Assembly: GCA_034770075.1 (NCBI GenBank)
Contig: CM068379.1
Location: 18,537,506-18,601,505 of the forward strand
Reading direction: 5' to 3'
DNA: 64,000 bases
Source of the DNA: Aralia elata
Taxonomy: Eukaryota; Streptophyta; Magnoliopsida; Apiales; Araliaceae
The stretch's first letter is position 1. Every line of letters starts with the position of its first letter. This document shows, in pieces, positions 9,811 to 21,935 of the stretch. The position numbers and the translations under genes are program-made. The notes under the pieces were generated by a model, which made no database searches, had not been told where the DNA came from, and saw nothing but the letters and a program-made list of their open reading frames with translations.

Positions 9811-10961
9811 CAGTAATCCTTGACCAAGGTAGAATGAAATTAGAAAAGAGTTTCTAATTTGCATTATTTAGAGTTGTGTATTTGAGAATCGAAATACATA
9901 TAATTAAATAAAATAAGACTTGACAGTAATTTCATGTCTTATATTTAATTGGGACATTGTATGGTAGAAGGATTAAATTGTACGGTAACTATGCACTGAA
10001 AGGTTCTTTTATGATTAATGTTGAAATCTATATTATCTTGAAAGTCATTGATCGCTAAGGGGGCTTACCCTTATTGTAGAATAAATATTATTTATTTAAA
10101 TGAATTAAATGGTTTAATTTATTTATTTAAATAAGATTAGAATTGTTCTAATTGATTTATTCACAACCGGTTTAATATGGAGAACCTAAAGGGTCACACC
10201 GCAAAAGAAAAATATTTATTTAAGAAGTAAATGGCATAATTGTAATAATGAGTTAAGTGTATTTAATTTAGTCTATGGAGATAGAATAAATTAAATAGCT
10301 TAATATTTATTATTTAATATTTTAGAAATATTAAATATAAATTAATAAGAGGAGTCTTATTATTATTATTACTATTACTATTATTTAATTCATAATAGCG
10401 ATTGAGAATTAATTAATAGAAGTATTCTCACATGAATTCCTAATTAGATTAGGAGTTTAATTTAATTAAAGGAGTTTAATTAGAATAAAAACCCTAATCC
10501 TAAATAGTTTAGGGAAGGGTTTTTCTACATCTATAAATAAGAGAAGTCTTATCATAGATTATGGTTACACACTCTTGCATAAGAATTGTGGAGAGTACTT
10601 ACAATTTCTATAGAGATAGAAACTAGGGTTTTGCCAACACCCATCTTCTTGAACAAGTATTATTTCTTGGTGGATCACCTCTAGAGGCCAAACACTTGCG
10701 TGGCTAACGTTGATCAAAAGAAGGAATTTAATTGGTGGAATTTAAGGAGAACGCGGAGGAATTGGAGGTGAACTTGTACCTGAGGAAGCTAGAATTCTAC
10801 AAGGGTATAATTCTTATTCTCCATCTCTTTCGTTTAATTAATAATTGTGCATAAAGAAAGATCATGGTGATGGTTTGTATAAAATTTTAAAATCTGATTT
10901 TATCGCGCTTCCGCTTTATTTATGTAATTTGATTGCATGTTCGCGTTATACAAACCTTACA
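9811..10961 (+). repeat. Left LTR of copia element, missing about 650 bp of its 5' end
   Basis: It matches 16764-17912 of the right LTR nearly base for base, starting at CAGTA(A/G)TCCTT and ending ACAAACCTTACA before the PBS. It does not begin with TG, so it is an internal truncation. Confidence 0.88.
10532..10539 (+). promoter_or_regulatory. LTR TATA box
   Basis: TATAAATA in the context ctataaataag, at the same LTR position as in the other two copies of this family (17483-17490 and, minus strand, 63711-63718). It is the likely U3 core promoter. Confidence 0.6.
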
Positions 10962-10962
10962 G

Positions 10963-10974
10963 TGGTATCAGAGC
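10963..10974 (+). other. Primer-binding site of copia element
   Basis: TGGTATCAGAGC one base after the LTR end matches the initiator Met-tRNA 3' end, the usual primer for plant copia elements. Confidence 0.88.
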
Positions 10975-11888
10975 CAAACTTTATGCGAATTATTAATTGT
11001 TTTGATTCTGTATATACATTGATATGTGTTTAAAACAATTTAATTGGGCATAATTGTTTGTGTAAATTATTTTATTTTTTATTATTTTTGTAAATTAAAA
11101 ATAAAGGAGTTTATTTTTATTCAAAAAAATTGGATAAATTAAAATAAAGAAGTTTATTTTGATTTGGAATTTGATTAAAAATAAATGAGTTTATTTTATT
11201 CAAAATTGGATAAATTAAAATAAAATAGTTTATTTTGATTTGGAATATGATTAAAATAAAGAAGTTTATTATAATTGAAATTGCATTTCATGATAACTAA
11301 TTAGAGTTGGAATTAGATTCCATGATAACTAATTGGAGTTGAAATTGGATTTTATACTAAATAATATTGCCCATTAAATGATATCAATGCATATATGGAA
11401 TGGTTTTATTATTCATGGGATGAATGTTATTTATTGATACATATAGAGATATATATGATAATAAATATGGATTGATTATGGACTATTGACCAATGTGTGA
11501 TTGGATTTATTTTAGTGGATGCTTGAATGTATGGATTTTTATAAATGGGGTCTGCGTACCTCGTCTTCTCTAATTTTTTCTTAATGTAAATTCTATCTCC
11601 CTTCTATGTATTTCCCCTTGACTGCTGATCAAGGTTTTTATTTATTATAAATAGTTTTTATAATAGGACTAGTTAGAATTAATTTTGAAGAATTGGAGAT
11701 AAGGGAGCAAGGAGCGCTTGAAGACCCGTTTGTAATGGAGCCCGAGTTTAAATGTAATAGTTATATTTAAATTTAATTCTTGCACCCTAGATTTGACCTT
11801 TTGGTTCACTTGCTGGCTCTAGTGAACCAAACTAGAATAAAAGTCCATAATCAATCTGGGTAGAATATAATATTCTATATGTTCTTGC

Positions 11889-11892
11889 TTTC

Positions 11893-11944
<52 letters not shown>

Positions 11945-11978
11945 CCAACATGCTTCGCATGTAAAATAATATGACGCG

Positions 11979-12018
<40 letters not shown>
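11889..12018 (+). repeat. (TA)n microsatellites flanking a 50-bp unique spacer
   Basis: Two TA arrays, roughly 11895-11940 and 11981-12017, separated by a short non-repetitive segment. Confidence 0.9.
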
Positions 12019-12021
<3 letters not shown>

Positions 12022-12169
12022 TGGCGCTAAACAAGATGAGACAAATAATAATTATAAACCCCTCAAAGAAATTATATTAAGTCATAAGCGTTCAAAGATA
12101 TTTGGAATATCGAACGTCGCCTTCTAGCATGGTAAAGCGATAAAGTATTAAATATTTAATATGAGTCTG

Positions 12170-12454
12170 TTGTGTCACACAAGGCAAGTATTAAATATTT
12201 AAGATATTGCTTTATCACATTTGATGCTTATAAATAGACTGAACGATGCGGTTTTGTTGTGTCACACAAGGACAGTGTTTTTCTTTCGAATATATGAAAG
12301 TGCTAGGTTGGACTTAACTTAAAATAATTTTGATTCGGATGTGTCACACTTGATCAAAATAATCTAAGAGGCAAAATACAAGGAATTACATAGTGATGTA
12401 ATTGACAATAGTTGTCTACCTATTTATTTATATATAGTTTGTTGTGTCACACAA
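12170..12454 (+). repeat. Repeated dyad TTGTGTCACACAA in copia leader
   Basis: Perfect copies at 12170-12182, 12257-12269 and 12442-12454, each preceded by TG or GT and followed by GG. A partial copy, TGTGTCACACTTG, lies near 12340. The arms TTGTGT and ACACAA pair around one central base. Confidence 0.85.
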
Positions 12455-12775
12455 GGCTATATACATTTGAAATGGGATCTTTATTCTCACTAGCAAATCT
12501 TTAATTAGATTTGTCGAACTATATATATTGAGGGTAATATAGTTTGATGAAAAGTGAGAGATACCAATTTAAAATAAAGACCTAATTTATTTTGGTAATT
12601 AATTAAATGAATGTATGCTAAAATGTTGTCTATTTCATTTACAAAATTTTAAAATGTCTAATTTACTATCACTGCGGAGCATATTAGATGCTATTTAAAT
12701 GGACCAAATAACACGGACTAGTTAAGGAATCTGAGAATAGTTATCAAGGCTAAAAAGCTATCTTATATCCTTAAT

Positions 12776-15700
12776 ATGCCTATCCCTGCAATAGTTGCAG
12801 ACAATGCCTCTGAGGAAGAGATTGCCACTTTTAGAAAGTGGAAAGATGATGCACAGTTGGCTCAATGCATCATGCTCGCATCCATGAGTAACGAGCTTCA
12901 GCGTCAGTATGAAACTATGGATGCTCTTACTATACTGTACCTTCAAGGAGTTGAATGGTGAGAAAAGTAGGACTGCTAGATATTACATATCTAAAGAGCT
13001 CTTCCAATCTAGAATAACTGATGGCACTACAGTATAGATAAATGTCCTAAAAATGATCAATCTGATTGAACAATTGGGACAACTGGGTTTTGTATTGGAT
13101 GAAGAGTTGATCCAAGATTTGATCTTGCAATCACTCCTGGACTCTTTCTCACAATTTGTTGTGAATTTTCCACGTGAACAAGTTATATGTCAACCTGCAT
13201 GAGTTGCTTAAACACGTTGAAAACTGTAAAGAGTCACTTTCCAACCAAGAAAGACCAAGTCTTACTGGTAGATGATTCTTCTAGAAAGCAGAAGAGGGCC
13301 AAAGAATCTCTTTAAAAGAAGAACAATTCAAAGAAGGTATAAAGAAAGGCAATAACTAAGGACACTAAGAACAAAACTGATGTAGATAGCAAAGGAGTTT
13401 GCTTCCACTGCAATAAGCCTGGACATTGGAAAGGAAACTGTAAGGAGCATCTTGTAGAGGCTAACCAGAAGAAGTTTAGTGAAGCTTCGGTTACAGATAT
13501 AGGTTTGTTCATCATTGAAATAAATCTTTCTGTAAGTCAAGGTTCTACTTGGGTATTGGATACCGGCTATAGTTCTCACGTATGCAATCCAATACAGAGA
13601 CTAAGCAGAAGTAAAAAGCTAAACAAAGAGTAAGTAATCTTACGTGCTGAGAATGGAGTAATGGTTGCTACATTAGCCGTAAGAACTTATAGTTTAGCGT
13701 TGCCTACAGGCAAGTCTGTTAAGTTAATAAGTTGTTATTATGCTCCAGTTCTCTTAAGAAACATTATTACTTCCGTTGTTGGACAAGGAAGGTTCTGATA
13801 TTATATTTAAGAACAATTGTTGTTCTATTTATAATGATAATGTTTTGTTTGAAACTGGAAGATCATTTGATGGACTTTATAAACTTGACTTACATGAAAA
13901 ATAATTTTGTAAATTGAACAAACTAGTAAAAGAAAAGGAAATGATCATTCAAAGAGTTGAATATATGTATTTGATGAAATACAAGTCTGAATCATTTGAA
14001 AGGTTTAAAGAATTTAGAAGTGAAACAAATTGACAAAGTATTAAGATTCTTTGATCAGATCGAGGAAGGAATACTTGCGCAATAAGTTTCTAGATCATCT
14101 CAAAATGGTATTTTTCTCATAATGGACGTTTCATGATACACAATAATTGATTGGTGTATCTAAAAAGAAAAATTGTACCATGTAGAACATGGTGTGGTCC
14201 ATAATGATTTTTACTGACATTCCAGTATCCTTCTGGGGTTATGCCCTAGAAACGACTGCATATCTACAAAATAAGGTAGCCTCAAAATTCGGCCCCAAGA
14301 CTCTATAAAAGTTATGGATAGGGAGGATTCCTAGTCTTAAGAATATTAAGATAAGGGATTGTCCAACTTATGTGAAAAGGTTTCAAAAGATAAGTTTGGG
14401 AAAAAATTTGACAAGTGCAGAGTTGTGGGATATCCTAAAGAAAGTTTAGGGCATTATTACTATAATCCTATACGCTGCCTTCTTGGATAAAGATGTTTAT
14501 CATTGAAGGAGCTAGTGGGAGGGTAATAGATCTTGAAGGAGTTCAAGAACCACAAAGTACTACAAGTCAAACTGAGAAACTTGTAGATAGACCTATTGTA
14601 CCACAATTGAATCGTAAATCTGGAGAGTACCGAAGATACCTGGGAGGTATGGATTCATCATAGAGGATGATGATCCAGTTATATACGATGAGGCTATGAG
14701 TAAAAGACACTCTAAGAAATGGCAGATGGCCATGAAATCCGAATGGACTCCATGTATGAGAACCAAGTATAGACTCTGGTTACTCCACAAAAGAGCATAA
14801 TGCCTAGAATGTGAATATGGGTCTTTAAGAGAAAGACTGAGGCAAATGGCAAGGTGGAGACCTATAAGACCAGACCTGTTTAAAAGGTTTTTCAAGTCAA
14901 GGAGTTGACTGTGATAAAACCTTATTACCGGGTAATGCTCAAGTCCATTTGGATTTTGCTTGTGATTGCAGCTTATTACGAAATCTGGCAAAATGGATGT
15001 GGAGACACCCTTCCTCAATGAAGAATTGAGGAGAATGTATGTATGATGCAGCCAGAGGAATTTATTTTAAAGGTTGAAGCAAATCGTGTTTTAAGCTATA
15101 ATGATCCATTTATGGATTGAAGCAAGCTTCTCAAAGATGGAGCATTCATTTTGATGAGATAATCAAAAGAGTTTGATTTTATCAAAACCGAGAATGAACC
15201 TAGTGTGTACAAAAAGGTCAGTGGGAGCATTGTGACATTCCTAGTATTATATGTTGATATATTACTGATAAGGAATGACACACCAATGCTACAATCAATA
15301 AAGATAAAATTATCTAAACATTCCTCCATGAATAACTTGGGAGGAGCATCCTATAAATTGGGGATATAAATCTATATAGATGGATTTAAAAGGATGTTCG
15401 GCTTGACCCAATGAACGTATAATCATTCGATGCTAAAGGCGTTTAGCATGGCAAACTCCAAGAGAGGTCTCATGATGATGAGCCATGGAGTGAATCTCTC
15501 TAAAATTGTCTCCAATAAAAGAGAGATCACATGAGTTATTATCATGTATGCAATGAATATACAAGGTCTGATGTTGATCAGTCATATTCTGGAGAAGATC
15601 ACTGTAAGATAGTGATAAACATCTTAAGTACTTAACCGGTATTGAAGATGTGATCATGATTCATGGTAGGTCTAAATTAAAACTAGAGGGCTAAAAAGAC

Positions 15701-16085
15701 TCAAGTTTTTCAGACTGACCAAGACGATAACAAATCCACTTTAGGGTAAATTGTTACCTTGATTGGTGGTGCAGTGAATTGGAAAGGTTCCAAAATAGCA
15801 AAGAGTTACAGGTTTAGTGACAAAGACAAAGTATATAGCTGTAGATGAAGCTGCAAGTTGATTGTTTGGATGAAAAGTTCATTACAGAACTAGGAATAGT
15901 TCCTAAGTCTCATCTTGGATTCAAACATGTGTTGCGGCACTTTCATTTGATTAGAGGAATCATTGAAAGAAGAAAAGTCACTATAAAGATAGTGAACTCT
16001 CAAGAACAACATTGCATATCCATTTACTGAAGCTTTATCCAACAACAGGATGATCGTCACTTAGAAAAGAAGGGTATTAGATACC
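12776..16085 (+). pseudogene. Copia gag-pol pseudogene
   Basis: It begins with an ATG at 12776 (MPIPAIVADN) and gag reading LQRQYETMDAL. A zinc knuckle, CFHCNKPGHWKGNC, lies near 13400 and a protease-like STWVLDTGYSSHVCN near 13550. Broken integrase follows, then RT with remnants such as KKWQMAMKSEW near 14720, and RNase H with DEAAS near 15845. Many stops and frame changes interrupt it. In the live family this polyprotein would supply capsid, protease, integrase, RT and RNase H. It is clearly dead. Confidence 0.85.
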
Positions 16086-16100
16086 ATGACGATTGGCTTT

Positions 16101-16116
16101 AGTGCAAGTGGGAGAT
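16101..16116 (+). promoter_or_regulatory. Polypurine tract of copia element
   Basis: AGTGCAAGTGGGAGAT immediately before TGAAAGTAG, which I take as the LTR start. This tract style is standard for plant copia elements. Confidence 0.65.
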
Positions 16117-17912
16117 TGAAAGTAGTATGCACACAAGCCAATCATATTTGATATGATGTAGCATATACTTTGTAATCTTATTCGGTTATTAAAGGCATTT
16201 TATATTATCTACATAGTGCTGTTATATTAAATGTGATAAACCCATAGTTTTGAGAAATGTTTTTAGAATCATGATGGTAATCATGCTAATGAGATCTAAA
16301 TTCTAGATAGCTCACAAACGAAAATCGTTCCTAATCCTTGGATTACTAAAAAGGAGATTAGTGAATCCGGATAGATTAGTACATACAATGCTTGCTCTTA
16401 AGAAGAGGATGATTGATCTCATAATCATTTGTGTGGAGACACTAAAGCAAGTATGTAGGTGCTTATTGGAGAATAAGTTTGCTGGACGTGGCTCGCTAAG
16501 GAATACCTAATGGAGTTTTACTCGCCTATCAATAGGAATTCCTCTAGTGATAGTAGTACAAGTGATCCTTGGACTTGAGATCATCATAGTATCTTGTGTA
16601 TGATGAGTTATACTTTGACATGTCCCTTAAGACCTTTAGGGTATAACAAAGGGTATGATTGGGTAAAATAAGTTGTACATGGAGATAGGTTTATGATCAA
16701 TAAAGAATCTACCACGTCTAGTAAAAGATGTGAATGTCCTATGTGATTCGATAAATGACAACTCAGTAGTCCTTGGCCAAGGCAGAATGAAATTAGAAAA
16801 GAGTTTCTAATTTGCATTATTTAGAGTTGTGCATTTGAGAATCGAAATACATATAATTAAATAAAATAAGACTTGACAGTAATTCCATATCTTATATTTA
16901 ATTGAGACATTGTATGGTAGAAGGATTGAATTGTACGGTAACTATGCACTGAAAGGTTCTTTTATGATTAATGTTGAAATCTATATTATCTGGAAAGTCG
17001 TTGATCGCTAAGGGGGCTTACCCTTATTGTAGAATAAATATTATTTATTTAAATGAATTAAATAGTTTAATTTATTTATTTAAATAAGATTAGAATTGTT
17101 CTAATTGATTTATTCACAACCGGTTTAATATGGAGAACCTAAAGGGTCACACCGTAAAAGAAAAATATTTATTTAAGAAGTAAATGACATAATTGTAATA
17201 ATGAGTTAAGTGTATTTAATTTAGTCTATGGAGATAGAATAAATTAAATAGCTTAATATTTATTATTTAATATTTTAGAAATATTAAATATAAATTAATA
17301 AGAGGTCTTATTATTATTATTACTATTACTATTATTTAATTCCTAATAGGGATTGGGAAATAATTAATAGAAGTACTCTCACATGAATTCCTAATTGGAT
17401 TAGGAGTTTAATTTAATTAAAGGAGTTTAATTAGAATAGAAACCCTAATCCTAAATAGTTTAGGGAAGGGTTTTCCTACATCTATAAATAAGAGAAGTCT
17501 TATCATAGATTAGGGTTACACACTCTTGCATAAGAATTGTGGAGAGTACTTATAATTTCTATAGAGATAGAAACTAGGGTTTTGCCAACACCCATCTTCT
17601 TGAACAAGTATTATTTCTTGGTGGATCACCTCTAGAGGCCAAACACTTGGGTGGCTAACGTTGATCAAAGGAAGGAATTTAATCGATGGAATTCAAGGAG
17701 AACGCGGAGGAATTGGAGGTGAACTTGTACCTGAGGAAGCTAGAATTCTACAAGGGCATAATTCTTATTCTCCATCTCTTTCGTTTAATTAATAATTATG
17801 CATAAAGAAAGATCATGGTGATGGTTTGTATAAAATTTTAAAATCTGATTTTATCGCGCTTCCGCTTTATTTATGTAATTTGATTGCATGTTTGCGTTAT
17901 ACAAACCTTACA
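16117..17912 (+). repeat. Right LTR of copia element (about 1.8 kb)
   Basis: It starts after the PPT and ends ...CCTTACA. Its 3' 1149 bp align with the left LTR. The 5' 647 bp have no partner in the window, and the boundary rests on the PPT and TG start. A TATA box is at 17483-17490. It is followed by a PBS rather than flanking DNA. Confidence 0.78.
17483..17490 (+). promoter_or_regulatory. LTR TATA box
   Basis: TATAAATA in the right copia LTR, equivalent to 10532-10539. Confidence 0.6.
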
Positions 17913-17913
17913 G

Positions 17914-18030
17914 TGGTATCAGAGCCAAACTTTATGCGAATTATTAATTGTTTTGATTCTGTATATACATTGATATGTGTTTAGAACAATTTAATTGGGC
18001 CTAATTGTTTGTGTAAAATTATTTTATTTT
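17914..18030 (+). other. PBS and leader start following the right copia LTR
   Basis: TGGTATCAGAGCC and about 100 bp of leader, nearly identical to 10963-11075. A second internal region was therefore once attached here, as in tandem elements sharing an LTR. The match ends in T-rich sequence near 18030. Confidence 0.78.
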
Positions 18031-19909
18031 TTATTTTATTTTATTTATTGTTTGTATCACTTTTATGTGTTTTTACTTTGTTTTATAGGAAAAAGAAATA
18101 AAAGGGTACTTAGATTAATGCACGAAATTTATCATTAACATAGCAGCCCCTTGGAGCTCAATTTAGTCCTTAATCCAGCTTGTATCTCTCAATGCTCAAA
18201 GAAGAAAAGTTGTAGATCTATTTCTCAGCTTCCCGGAACATCTTGAAACGCCTAAATCAGAGTTCGGATGAGAGAGTTACAGCCAATTTTCCAACAGTCG
18301 TCGAAGCTGAATATTCGAGGAAATTGCTCGGTTGGACAGATTGACCTCTGGAGCTTCGTTTGCGATTTCGATGGTATTAAATTTTCCAAATGAGAATGTG
18401 TTCTTTTTGAAGATTTTAGTAGACTTCTCAAGCTTTCCGGAATGGTATGATGAGCAAAAATCCAAGTTCATTTGAGCCTCCAAATATTACTTTTTAGACA
18501 GCTGATCCGAATCCTGCCTAGACTAAATTCTTGTTCGTACCAGTTAGAGTATTTTGGCCATAACTTGAGTTTTCCTACTCCAAATCAGGTGATTCAAAAG
18601 CCCAAATTCATTAGAAACTCCAAGGCTACAACTTGCGTTCTTTGTCCATGGTCCAATTCGGTGGTTTGCTGATCCAAAATTAGCTTACAAAGTACTGATC
18701 AGTTTAGTTGTTAGATTTGGACTTTTAGCACATCACATGTGCATGTTTTTGGGTGGATTCTTCCTTGGTTGGCTGATGCACATGTGTTAATTGGGTGTTT
18801 GATCTTGACTTATGATGATAGGTTAGCACACCATGAGTTCCTATAAATACCAAGTGAAGCTAGGCTTGTATTTTACCAATTCACCACCAATTTATACACC
18901 AATTCCTTGTATCCATTCTCCACATTAGTTTGTTAGTATAGGAGTAGGGAGAGGAAGTAGACCTCTAGGGGGAGGCTACTCTCCTCTCCATTTTTATAGT
19001 TCAAGAGCAAGCAAGAGATCAACACTTATGGAAGCCTAGAATCGAAGGCGAAAGCTTGGAGATTGAAGATTGTGATCCGAAGTGACAGCCGGATATCAAA
19101 ACATAGTTTTCTTCTCTAAACTCTTCCTTTATTTTTGTATTCTATTATTGTTGAATATCTTGTAAATTATATTTTGCATATTTACTATGAACTCTTCTCA
19201 TTTCTTTTATTTAGTTCCAAAGGGATGTTGAACTTTATTTACACTATTCATTCCTTCTTATATGAAGTTTATTCTTGATAATCCGTTTTAACTGTTGAAT
19301 GTTATTTGGCTTAACTAATTTAGTTTCTGTAGGATTAAATTGGTTAACTGATATCATCTGCTAGATCAAGGGATAGTATTACGTGTAATTGATATTGTTC
19401 CTAATCATTGGTAGCAATTAGTGATACATGATTGTGGTCAAGCTTTTGAGTATTGCTATGATTATTAGAAGGCGAGCTAAATAATCCGAGCTTGTGCGAT
19501 TGTTGCTTGAAATAGTCTAATTCCCTAGATCTTAATGCTACTATTATATTAAATTTAGAGAGCTTGTTCTAGGTTGTATAATGGTTAGAATCTTGTGAAG
19601 AGCTTGTTTCATTGAGTGATAATTAAGGGGAGTTTCGGGTAGCAGAGCTTGTTGTTACCTAGGGCTATTAATTTCATTGAAGGATAAATATTGCTATGAT
19701 AAGGTGATATTGAACGAAAGAACTAAAATCTTTATTTTATTCTTATTTTGTTTTAGTTAATTAGTTAAATAAAATTTCAAACCCCCCTTTTGGTTTACAA
19801 AGTATAAATTTAGACTAATCATTCTCTGTGGGATCGACTCTTACTTGCACTACTACATTAGTATCTTTTGCAGTAAGATTTTATTTTTGGGAGCTTGCGA
19901 CAGCACACC
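18031..19909 (+). repeat. Solitary LTR-like segment, possibly Athila-type
   Basis: There is no gene. A TATAAATA at 18842-18849 suggests a + strand LTR promoter. The 3' part reads ctctgtgggatcgactc, then ...gagcttgcgacagcacacca, which resembles, from memory, the end of Athila-type LTRs just ahead of their PBS; no PBS follows. The likely start is a TG near 18049. About 95 bp at 18190-18285 align without gaps to the unrelated gypsy LTRs at 40150 and 48540. It joins SIRE gag sequence abruptly at about 19910. Confidence 0.5.
18842..18849 (+). promoter_or_regulatory. Candidate TATA box
   Basis: TATAAATA inside the solitary LTR-like segment. Confidence 0.45.
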
Positions 19910-19911
19910 AG

Positions 19912-21158
19912 TGTTACAATTGCAAGAAGCCTGACCATTATATAGTAGAGTGTACCTGTGTGAAGACTTGAAGAAAGAAAGAAATAGATCTTATGCAAAC
20001 AAAGAATCCAGAGGCAATAAGAAGTCCAATAAAAGAGAGAAAGGTTTTGAAGCTGAGGGATCGTGGAGCGATTTAGAAAGTAGCTCCAGTTCAGACTCTA
20101 GTGATGATGAAGAGCCTCGTAAAGCAAATATCTGTCTCATGGTCATAGAAGAAAATTCTAGTAAGACCACTGATAGTCGAGAAATTGACATCAGTGAGGT
20201 ATTTGATTTTAACTCTCCTGATATAGATATTGATGATCTTAGAACTGTTTTGCATGAGATAATTATAGATCTGCATCAATATATGAAAATGTTTAGGGTT
20301 CTATCAAAGGATCATTCTCTTCTTTAAGAGGAAAAAGAGAAAGTTATCGTAGAGTTGCAAATTGCTCTCCAAAGTGCAGCCTCTTTTGCCAATCTTGAGG
20401 TTGAAAATGTAAGTTTGAGAAAGATAACTGAACATAGTGCACAGAGAGAGTTAACTCTAACCTCTAAGATAGAGGATCTAGAGAAGACAATCTTAATGTG
20501 GAATCGTTCTTTTGCATCTATGGACTTATTGATTGAAAGTTAGAAATCTGTCTCTGATAAGTCAGGATTAGGATTTGAAAGTTATTCTTCAGTTTTAAAT
20601 GTGGAAAAAGAAATGGAAAATAGCAATAATGATGCTTCTAATTCTAATAAGAGTATCGTATTTATGAAATCCACAGAGATTACTAAACCAAGTATTCAAA
20701 GTTGTATAATTTCTGAAGATCAGGTTATTGTTTCCAAAAACAACAGATCACACATTGGTCTTAGATTTATGAAACAGAAGAGTAAGTCAAAGTCTACGAT
20801 CGTGCCTCGAAAGATCGTAGAGCCAGGAAAATCTAACTCTACGAACCAACTAGGAAGAAATCGTAGAACTGACTTCTACTCTACGAAATCACAAAATTAT
20901 AGAACAATTTAGCAGCAGAAGGAGTTTCAACTTAGAAGAAAGGTTGATTATGCTTATTCTCCATATAAGTTTCAAATGAGAAGATCTACATTCACACACT
21001 CACACATACTTAATATCAAATGTTATAATTGTCATAAGTATGGACATAAAACTACTTTATGTTATCAAAATGATTATCATAAACTCAAAGTGAGACAAAT
21101 ATGGATTCCAAAAGGTACTAATAAGGAAGGACCCAAGCTTGTCTGGGTACCAAAATAA
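19912..21158 (+). pseudogene. SIRE gag C-terminal remnant
   Basis: It opens with a CCHC knuckle, CYNCKKPDHYIVEC (19912-19953). After a frame change come an acidic Ser/Asp/Glu tract with the SIRE-typical ANICLM, a coiled-coil stretch and a second CCHC, CYNCHKYGHKTTLC, near 21025. The end is GPKLVWVPK and a stop. At least three in-frame stops and one shift occur. SIRE-M carries the equivalent region on the other strand (37652-36699). Confidence 0.8.
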
Positions 21159-21748
21159 ATAATGATCTTGAATGCAAGTACAAAACTTCACTGAATATAT
21201 TGAGCATTCTGAAAGTAGATGATTTAGGCATATGACTGGAAATGAGAAGCTATTCCTGCAAGCCTTAGTGATCTAAAGATGAATTCAGTTGATCAGAATA
21301 TTCAGAATGAATTGAAGATATGAAAGTATAACTAAACCTAGTTGAGAAAAGCAAGATCAGAAGCCTTCTAAAGGTTTCTAGTCTGAAGCAGCTCATATGA
21401 AGTTTAAAGTCTTGCACATAAATGTCAGGAAGTCTTAATACTATGTCTTTGGAAGTCAGTTTATATAGATAATATTCAAAGAATGAAGTTTGATTATGGT
21501 GAAGAATTTTCGTAGAACAAATGAAGAATCGTTGAGTGAAGAATCACTATAATGATTCGTAGAGCAGAAATAGTTCGTAAAGTTGAAAATATCGTAGAAT
21601 GATTCTTTTACCCTACGAAAGAGCTGAGGCGGTTACTTTATGGCAAGTAAAGTTCAATCTCATTAAAATCAAATGAAGACCAAAAGTTACTACACTACAA
21701 CTATTAACTGTAGAGGTGAAGGGACGTTCAAGCAATGGGATTTCAACA
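21159..21748 (+). pseudogene. Collapsed pol remnant
   Basis: Only traces remain: FRHMTGNEKLF near 21215 matches the region after the protease active site of SIRE-M, and FDYGEEFS near 21495 may be an integrase trace. The rest is non-coding and rich in the words TTCGTAGA and ATCGTAGA. About 3 kb of pol is missing. Confidence 0.55.
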
Positions 21749-21935
21749 CGTGTCCCACTAAGCCGAATTTAGAGGGAAGTTTTATTTATGTCATTTTAAA
21801 TTTGCCTCTGTCGTTTACACTTCTCATTTACGATCTGAGCTTCAAAATTTTCAAGCATTCAAGCCCTAGTTTTTCAAAAGCTTTCAAATTCTCAGATTCG
21901 TGTGTTTCTTGTGTTAGCAAAATTAACCGATAGCA
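21749..21935 (+). promoter_or_regulatory. Conserved leader of envelope-like gene
   Basis: A block reading GTCCCACT...TTTAGAGGGAAGTT, then an ATTTAT-like and a TTTTAAATTT-like run, and later GCCCTAGTTT, lies about 190 bp before the ATG. The same block in the same order precedes the envelope-like start in SIRE-M (minus strand, about 28206-28016) and in derivative 2 (about 56428-56615). It may be a promoter with a telobox-like 5' UTR, or part of a spliced RNA. Confidence 0.5.

Larger units (their letters stand above)
10975..12775 (+). other. Long AT-rich leader of copia element
   Basis: About 1.8 kb without a gene. It contains near-repeats of aaataaaG(A)AGTTTATTTT between about 11085 and 11270, a large TA microsatellite near 11889-12018, and a set of identical dyads at 12170-12454. 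A leader this long often carries packaging and translation signals, but none is recognised here. Confidence 0.6.
9811..17912 (+). mobile_element. Ty1/copia retrotransposon, decayed, left LTR truncated
   Basis: It consists of a left LTR fragment, PBS, a long AT-rich leader, broken gag-pol, a PPT and a full right LTR. The two LTRs align over about 1.15 kb with scattered substitutions. The lineage is unresolved; the gag and zinc-knuckle style fit a plant copia group other than SIRE. There are too many stops and shifts for activity. Confidence 0.85.

Noticed and set aside
9811..9830. Treating 9811 as a true copia LTR start
   Set aside because: It lacks TG, and the right LTR continues about 650 bp further 5' to a PPT.
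11819..12034. 71-codon minus frame
   Set aside because: Translation of the TA microsatellite.
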